A stretch of DNA of 39,012 bases from the NCBI GenBank assembly GCA_934518555.1, contig CAKSXW010000013.1:1-39012 (forward strand). Direction: 5' to 3'. Made by a program: the position numbers and the translations under genes. The number at the start of each line of letters is the position of its first letter. Positions within the stretch are counted from its first letter, which is position 1. A model generated the notes under the pieces. It did not search any database and was not told where the DNA came from. It was given only the letters and a program-made list of their open reading frames with translations. Below, piece by piece: positions 34,224 through 39,012 of this stretch. The DNA comes from an uncultured Faecalibacterium sp. Lineage in GTDB: Bacteria > Bacillota > Clostridia > Oscillospirales > Ruminococcaceae.

Positions 34224-35434
34224 TCACGGTATCGGCGCTGAACCGCTACGTCAAGGCCCTGCTGGACGGCAGTGACTTTTTGTTCGATCTGGCACTCCGG
34301 GGCGAGGTGGCTAATTTTGTGCAGAACACACGCAGCGGCCATTGCTATTTTACCCTGCGGGATGAGCAGGCCAGCGTAAAAGCGGTCATGTTCCGTTCCG
34401 ATGCCCGGCGGCTGGCCTTCCGGCCGGAGGAGGGGATGCGAGTGGTGGTGCGCTGCCGTGCCACCCTCTACGAACGGGACGGAGCCTTTCAGCTCTACGT
34501 CAACGATATGTTCCCGGACGGTTTGGGAGCTGCTCAGCTGGCCCTGGAACAGCTTAAAGCAAAGCTAGACCAAGAAGGGCTCTTTGACCCTTCCCACAAA
34601 AAGCCTCTGCCACGGTACCCGGGCTGCATTGGCCTGGTGACCAGCAAGACCGGTGCCGCATTGCAGGATATCCGCCATGTTATCAGCCGCCGCTGGCCGG
34701 CGGTCCGGCTGCTGCTCTGCCCGGTAACGGTCCAGGGCTTTGAAGCAGCCTCTCAGGTGGCAGCCGCCATCCGGACCCTGGACAACAGCGGCAAACCGGA
34801 TGTGATCATCGTGGCCCGGGGCGGCGGCAGCCGGGAGGACCTGTGGGTGTTCAATGCGGAGGAGATCGCAAGAGCGGCCTTTTCCTGCAAAACACCGCTG
34901 ATCAGTGCCATTGGTCACGAGATCGACTATACCATCCTGGACCTGGTGGCAGACAGACGAGCACCCACCCCTTCCGCTGCGGCAGAGATCGCCGTGCCGG
35001 ACCGGGAGGAAGAAAAGCGCAGCCTGAAAATTTTACAACAAAATATTTATAAAAATATGCAAAAACGGTTCCAGTTGTGCTATAATGGTCTGGAACAATA
35101 CAACTTAGTGTTGGAACAAGGCGTGGCTCGTAACATCTGGAAGAGGGATTTCAACCAGATGAACCAGGTCCAGCAGCAACTTCAGGGGCAAATGCAGGAA
35201 CGTTTGCGGCTTGCAAATATACAGTTGCAGCATCAGGCAGCACTGGCAGCATCCCTGAACCCCTATCAGGTCCTTGCACGGGGGTACGCTCTGGTCACCA
35301 CCCCCCGGGGAAAGATCTGTTCTGTAGACCAGTTACAGCCCAAGGATACCGTATGCATTCGCAGTGTCTCCCATCGGGCAACCTGCCGGGTGGAGACCGT
35401 GGAGGAAATTGATGAAAGCACCCAAGAGCTTTGA
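34211..35434 (+). CDS. xseA: Exodeoxyribonuclease VII large subunit
   Basis: Nuclease subunit that with XseB degrades single-stranded DNA to acid-soluble oligonucleotides. The 407-residue protein has an N-terminal OB-fold (ITVSALNRYVKALLDG through about 95), the catalytic domain with VARGGGSREDLWVFN near 197 and IGHEIDYTILDLVADRRAPTPSAAAE near 235, then a long coiled-coil and the RGYALVTTPRGK C-terminus. ATG 34211 is chosen although the frame is open upstream, because it starts at the OB-fold and overlaps the preceding gene by only 13 bp. The region 35030-35090, which encodes part of the coiled coil, is unusually AT-rich and holds a promoter-like sequence. Confidence 0.96.
   Translation: MAQVITVSALNRYVKALLDGSDFLFDLALRGEVANFVQNTRSGHCYFTLRDEQASVKAVMFRSDARRLAFRPEEGMRVVVRCRATLYERDGAFQLYVNDMFPDGLGAAQLALEQLKAKLDQEGLFDPSHKKPLPRYPGCIGLVTSKTGAALQDIRHVISRRWPAVRLLLCPVTVQGFEAASQVAAAIRTLDNSGKPDVIIVARGGGSREDLWVFNAEEIARAAFSCKTPLISAIGHEIDYTILDLVADRRAPTPSAAAEIAVPDREEEKRSLKILQQNIYKNMQKRFQLCYNGLEQYNLVLEQGVARNIWKRDFNQMNQVQQQLQGQMQERLRLANIQLQHQAALAASLNPYQVLARGYALVTTPRGKICSVDQLQPKDTVCIRSVSHRATCRVETVEEIDESTQEL
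35058..35086 (+). promoter_or_regulatory. Possible promoter inside xseA
   Basis: TATAAT (35081-35086) with the extended TGC in front, in an AT-rich tract; the -35 position reads TGCAAA, a poor match. It could add transcription of xseB, ispA, the DUF212 gene and dxs. Confidence 0.35.
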
Positions 35435-35636
35435 AGAAGGCATGGCCCGGCTGGACACCATCCTTGCAGCCATGCAGAGTGAGGACACCTCTTTGGCAGA
35501 GTCTGTCAAGCTGTATGCAGAGGCGGCCTTTCTGATGGAATATTGCCATGCTACGCTGGAAAAGACCTCGCTGCAGATCCAGGAGATCGACGCAAGGCTT
35601 GCCCAGACCATGCCGGAACAGCAGGAGGAGACGTAA
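35412..35636 (+). CDS. xseB: Exodeoxyribonuclease VII small subunit
   Basis: A 74-residue helical protein with the family pattern SFEEGMARLDTILAAMQSED, LAESVKLYAEAAFLM and ATLEKTSLQIQEID. It binds the coiled-coil arms of XseA. ATG 35412 lies within the xseA end (23-bp overlap), six bases after GGAGG. Its TAA stop shares one base with the ATG of ispA, so translation of the three genes is probably coupled. Confidence 0.95.
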   Translation: MKAPKSFEEGMARLDTILAAMQSEDTSLAESVKLYAEAAFLMEYCHATLEKTSLQIQEIDARLAQTMPEQQEET

Positions 35637-36517
35637 TGGACTACAAAGTACAGTATGCGGAATATCTTGCACAGGTCTCAGCCGCATTAAACGATGCCTG
35701 TGATCGGTTCCTGCCGGAAACATCCGAGGTATGCCGGGCCGCCCGGTACAGCCTGTTGGGGGGCGGCAAGCGGATCCGTGGGGTGCTGGTGCTGGCAGTC
35801 TGCGACCTGTTGGGGGGAGACCGGCAGGCGGCAGGGGCTTTCAGCGCAGCAGTAGAAATGCTCCACTGCTACTCCCTGATCCATGATGATCTGCCCTGCA
35901 TGGACAACGACGATCTACGTCGGGGCCGCCCCTCTTGCCACAAGGCCTTTGGTGAAGCAACGGCTTTGCTGGCCGGGGATGTTCTTCAGACGGAAGCCTT
36001 TGAAGTGATCGCCAATGCGCCAGTAGATCCCCTGGCCTGCGTTGGAGCTGCCCGGGCTTTGGGCCTTGGGGCTGGCAGCCGTGGCATGGTCTACGGTCAG
36101 GAACTGGACCTGAAATATGAGGCCCAGGCAGCCACCGAGGAGCAGCTGCGGCTGATCCACCGCAACAAGACCGGTGCGCTGATCAATGCTGCGGTACAGA
36201 TGGGTGCCGCAGCAGCCGGAGCCGGCACGGAACAGTGCCGGGCCCTGGAGGCTTATGCCTACGGCATCGGTCTGGTGTTCCAGATCGTAGATGATGTACT
36301 GGATCAGACCAGCACGCCGGAGCAGTTGGGCAAGCCCATTGGCAGCGACAGCGAAAACGGCAAGACCACCTTTGCTACCCTGTATGGGGTAGAGGGCGCC
36401 ATGGAGCTGGCACGCCGCCTGAACGAGGAGACCTGCAGCCAGCTGCGTCAGCAGTTCGGAGAAAAGGCAGAGTTTTTGGAGCAGCTGGCACAGCAGCTGT
36501 TGGTGCGTAAAAATTAA
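35636..36517 (+). CDS. ispA: Polyprenyl synthetase, farnesyl diphosphate synthase
   Basis: Prenyltransferase that condenses IPP with allylic diphosphates to farnesyl diphosphate, the precursor of undecaprenyl phosphate and other isoprenoids. The 293-residue protein has GGGKRIRGVLVL near 47, the first Asp-rich motif SLIHDDLPCMDNDDLRRG near 83, the HRNKTGALI motif near 182 and the second Asp-rich motif QIVDDVLDQTSTPEQLGK near 218. Start ATG 35636 overlaps the xseB stop by one base. The gene lies with dxs, the first enzyme of the MEP pathway, as in Bacillus. Confidence 0.95.
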   Translation: MDYKVQYAEYLAQVSAALNDACDRFLPETSEVCRAARYSLLGGGKRIRGVLVLAVCDLLGGDRQAAGAFSAAVEMLHCYSLIHDDLPCMDNDDLRRGRPSCHKAFGEATALLAGDVLQTEAFEVIANAPVDPLACVGAARALGLGAGSRGMVYGQELDLKYEAQAATEEQLRLIHRNKTGALINAAVQMGAAAAGAGTEQCRALEAYAYGIGLVFQIVDDVLDQTSTPEQLGKPIGSDSENGKTTFATLYGVEGAMELARRLNEETCSQLRQQFGEKAEFLEQLAQQLLVRKN

Positions 36518-36551
36518 AATGGAGTAACATCCACAAAAAAGGAACAACAAT

Positions 36552-37019
36552 ATGCAGTTTATTCACGAGATCTTCTCCTTCAACCGCATTCTGAGCACCT
36601 CGATCCTGGCCTGGTTCGTTGCCCAGGTGTTAAAGACCCTCATTAACTTTATCCTGCTGGGTAAGTTCCAGCTGGAGCGGATGTGGGGCGACGGCGGTAT
36701 GCCCAGCGCACACAGTGCCACGGTCTGCGCCATGACCATTGCGGCAGCACGGTGCGAGGGCATCCAGTCCTCGATCTTTGCGGTGGCCGGCGTGATGGCC
36801 ATTATCACCATGCACGATGCCATGGGCGTCCGCCACGAGACCGGCGAGCAGGCCAAGGTGCTGAACCAGATGATCGCACAGTGGATCGAAGTCAGCGAAA
36901 AAAATGCTCCCTTCCTGCAGAATATGCATCTGAAGGAAATGGTGGGCCACACTCCGCTGCAGGTGGTGGCAGGTGTCCTGGTTGGTGTTGCCGTGGGCCT
37001 GCTGTGCCCCATGGGCTGA
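36552..37019 (+). CDS. Divergent PAP2 family protein (DUF212, YuiD-like)
   Basis: A 155-residue membrane protein with about four hydrophobic segments and the family motif GDGGMPSAHSATVCAMTIA near residue 47, followed by HDAMGVRHETGEQAKVLNQ near 92. DUF212 proteins are distant relatives of PAP2 acid phosphatases. The SAH and R-H residues resemble parts of the PAP2 phosphatase signature, but activity is unproven. AAAGGAA precedes the ATG. It lies between ispA and dxs in the same operon, so a lipid or prenyl phosphate is a reasonable guess for a substrate; this is inference. Confidence 0.9.
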   Translation: MQFIHEIFSFNRILSTSILAWFVAQVLKTLINFILLGKFQLERMWGDGGMPSAHSATVCAMTIAAARCEGIQSSIFAVAGVMAIITMHDAMGVRHETGEQAKVLNQMIAQWIEVSEKNAPFLQNMHLKEMVGHTPLQVVAGVLVGVAVGLLCPMG

Positions 37020-37081
37020 TGCTCTTGCGGTGAGTATGCCTGGTATCTGTGGGGGAACCATTGCAGGGAGGATGTGAAACT

Positions 37082-38965
37082 ATGAAAACGTTGCTGCTGG
37101 ACAACATTGAGCAACCCAGCGACCTGAAAAAACTAAATCCGCAGCAAGTAGAACAGCTTTGCGGAGAGATCCGGCAGTTCCTGCTGCAGAATATTTCCAA
37201 GACCGGCGGCCATCTGGCCTCCAATCTTGGTACCGTTGAACTGACCGTGGCCCTGCACCGGGTCTTTGAGACCCCGAAGAACAAGATCGTGTTTGACGTG
37301 GGCCACCAGTGCTATACGCACAAACTGCTCACAGGCCGGAAAGCAGGTTTTGAAAAACTGCGCCAGCTGGATGGCATCTCCGGGTTCCCCAACCCTAATG
37401 AAAGCCAGCACGATGCCTTTATTGCAGGCCACGGCAATACAGCCTTGTCCCTTTCCATCGGAATGGCTTGGGCTAAAAAGATCCGGCACGAGCCGGGGTT
37501 GGTGATCGCTGTGATCGGCGATGGAGCTTTTACCGGCGGCATGGTCTACGAGGGCATGAATAACATTGAGAACCTGGACAACCTCTTGGTGATCCTCAAC
37601 GACAACAAGATGTCCATTTCCAAAAATGTAGGAGCCCTGGCACGGTATCTGACCCATCTGCGTACCACAACGGCGTATTTTGATGCCAAAGATAACGTAA
37701 GCAGCTTTTTGGACGGCATTCCGCTGGTAGGTGCGCCGCTGAAAAAGACCCTTACGGAGGGCAAGACCCTGGTCCGTCGGGCAATGTACCACTCCACCAT
37801 GTTTGAGGACATGGGGTTCCAGTACATCGGCCCGGTGGATGGCCACAATGTGGAGGAGCTGGAACGCACCCTCCGCACCATCGGCCAGCGCCGGGGGCCC
37901 CATTTCCTCCATGTGGTCACCAAAAAAGGGAAGGGCTACCAGCCTGCCGAGATGAACCCCGGCAATTACCACGGAGTATCCGCCTTTGATCCGGATGGGA
38001 TGCCGGACCCGGAACTGGCACCGAAGGAATCCTTTTCCACCATGTTCGGTCAGACTCTTTCCCGGGAAGCAGCCCAGAACCACCGGATCTGTGCTATTAC
38101 TGCTGCCATGAAATATGGCACAGGATTGCAGTTTTTTGCCCATGAGCATCCGGAACGGTTCTTTGACGTGGGCATGGCAGAGCAGCACGCTGTGACCTTT
38201 GCGGCAGGTCTGGCCAGCCAGAAGATGCTGCCGGTGGTGTGCATCTACTCCACCTTTTTGCAGCGTTCCTATGACCAGATCCTTCACGACGTGAATCTGC
38301 TGCAGGAGAACGTAGTCTTTGCCATTGACCGGGCAGGCTTTGTGCCGGCAGACGGCGAGACCCATCAGGGCATCTACGACCCGGCGTTTCTGAGCCAGAC
38401 CGGGATGCCTATCTATGCGCCCTCTAACTATGCTGAGCTGACCTTCTGGCTGCACCAGCTGCTGGAAGATTCCCAGCAGGGCCCCCGGGCCATTCGTTAT
38501 CCCCGTGGTGGGGAACAGGCGGTCCTGGCCCAGTATGGCTGCAGTGGGGAAGATTACGACCTTCTGGTGAAAACCGAGGGTGCTAAGGCAGTCCTGGTGG
38601 GCTACGCCGACGAAGTGGAAGATCTGCTGCTTGCTTGCAAAAAAATAACGCAGTCTGGTGAAAAGTGCGACGTTCTGAAACTTGTAAAGATATTTCCCTT
38701 TACAGAAAAGCTTATCGATGCTCTGATGGATTATGAAATCATCTTGTTTGCCGAAGAATGCGTGGCGTGGGGCGGCATTGGAGAACATCTGGCCTGTAGC
38801 CTGCAGCAAAAAGGCTGGAAGGGCGCATTCCGGCACTGCGCTGTTACTACGGCAGCACTGCCCCACGCCAGTGTACCTCAGATCAAGCAGCAGACCGGTC
38901 TGGACGCCGATGACCTTGCACGGCAGGTCCTGGACGCAATGTTGAAAGGAGAAAATGAAGGGTGA
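37082..38965 (+). CDS. dxs: 1-deoxy-D-xylulose-5-phosphate synthase
   Basis: Thiamine diphosphate enzyme that joins pyruvate and glyceraldehyde 3-phosphate, the first step of the MEP isoprenoid pathway. The 627-residue protein has GHQCYTHKLLTGR near 75, the GHGNTALSLSIGMA region near 117, the ThDP/metal motif GDGAFTGGMVYEGMNN near 145-160, the catalytic Glu in VGMAEQHAVTFAAGLA near 365 and a transketolase C-terminal domain. ATG 37082 lies nine bases after GGAGG (37068-37072); an open extension upstream is not needed. It overlaps the tlyA start by 4 bp. Confidence 0.97.
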   Translation: MKTLLLDNIEQPSDLKKLNPQQVEQLCGEIRQFLLQNISKTGGHLASNLGTVELTVALHRVFETPKNKIVFDVGHQCYTHKLLTGRKAGFEKLRQLDGISGFPNPNESQHDAFIAGHGNTALSLSIGMAWAKKIRHEPGLVIAVIGDGAFTGGMVYEGMNNIENLDNLLVILNDNKMSISKNVGALARYLTHLRTTTAYFDAKDNVSSFLDGIPLVGAPLKKTLTEGKTLVRRAMYHSTMFEDMGFQYIGPVDGHNVEELERTLRTIGQRRGPHFLHVVTKKGKGYQPAEMNPGNYHGVSAFDPDGMPDPELAPKESFSTMFGQTLSREAAQNHRICAITAAMKYGTGLQFFAHEHPERFFDVGMAEQHAVTFAAGLASQKMLPVVCIYSTFLQRSYDQILHDVNLLQENVVFAIDRAGFVPADGETHQGIYDPAFLSQTGMPIYAPSNYAELTFWLHQLLEDSQQGPRAIRYPRGGEQAVLAQYGCSGEDYDLLVKTEGAKAVLVGYADEVEDLLLACKKITQSGEKCDVLKLVKIFPFTEKLIDALMDYEIILFAEECVAWGGIGEHLACSLQQKGWKGAFRHCAVTTAALPHASVPQIKQQTGLDADDLARQVLDAMLKGENEG

Positions 38966-39012
38966 AAATTCGATTGGATCAATATCTCGTGCAGCACGGC
39001 CTGATCCAGAGC
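38962..39012 (+). CDS. tlyA: TlyA family rRNA methyltransferase (3' end missing)
   Basis: Only 17 codons are in the window. The GTG start lies in the dxs stop (GTGA) after an AAAGGAG sequence, and the peptide begins with the S4-domain pattern VKIRLDQYLVQHGLIQS, typical of TlyA/YqxC 2'-O-methyltransferases of ribosomal RNA. The position after dxs matches Bacillus (yqxC). The call is good for so short a fragment because start, motif and synteny agree, but the catalytic domain cannot be seen. Confidence 0.8.
   Translation, partial: MKIRLDQYLVQHGLIQS

Noticed and set aside
37133..38866. A long frame opposite dxs
   Set aside because: Antisense shadow of a clear dxs gene; no recognisable protein features.

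Overview
The window is GC-rich, compact bacterial DNA with long co-directional operons, strong AGGAG-type ribosome binding sites and many 1-23 bp gene overlaps. Gene content (tig-clpP-clpX, hprK-murB-rapZ-whiA-dnaE-pfkA, a full spoIIIA operon followed by yqhY-nusB-xseA-xseB-ispA-dxs-tlyA, and a gerA-type operon) points to an endospore-forming lineage of Clostridia. High GC plus this gene order suggests a member of the Oscillospiraceae/Ruminococcaceae, near Faecalibacterium, Subdoligranulum or Gemmiger. This placement is inference; no rRNA gene is present.

Layout. 1-3.3 kb: end of tig, then clpP and clpX (protein folding and turnover). 3.4-4.8 kb: a monocistronic aspartate-type aminotransferase with a good promoter and a structured leader. 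4.9-7.8 kb: fused secDF and nrdR. 7.8-8.9 kb (minus): a DUF421 (YetF-like) membrane protein and a DUF4363 protein. 9.0-12.2 kb (plus): a three-gene gerA-type germinant receptor operon, divergent from the DUF421 pair. 12.2-16.0 kb (minus): a Na/Pi transporter with a PhoU-like domain, an OmpR-family response regulator and a histidine kinase, all coupled by 4-bp overlaps. 16.2-24.7 kb (plus): hprK, murB, rapZ, whiA, dnaE, then pfkA from its own promoter. 24.7-25.4 kb: a 65-residue orphan gene and an AT-richer stretch with a possible gene remnant. 25.4-27.4 kb: ligA. 27.5-32.1 kb: spoIIIAA-AH. 32.2-39.0 kb: yqhY (Asp23/Gls24), nusB, a TsaD-like paralogue, xseA, xseB, ispA, a DUF212 (YuiD-like) gene, dxs and the start of tlyA.

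Regulation visible in the sequence. Several housekeeping promoters match the sigma-A consensus closely (aminotransferase, hprK, pfkA, ligA, yqhY). A sigma-E-type -10 precedes spoIIIAA. A sigma-G-type element precedes gerAA and is palindromic, so it may also serve the divergent DUF421 gene. TTTACA repeats ending 10 bp upstream of a TATACT -10 precede the Na/Pi transporter, as in Pho boxes. A perfect 7-bp inverted repeat overlaps and flanks the -10 of the yqhY operon.

Most of the window is core genome, and I see no prophage, IS element, CRISPR array, rRNA, tRNA or defence island. The least ordinary parts are the compact gerA/DUF421 cluster with its symmetrical promoter, the phosphate transporter-regulator operon, the TsaD paralogue, and the small orphan and remnant region near 25 kb.
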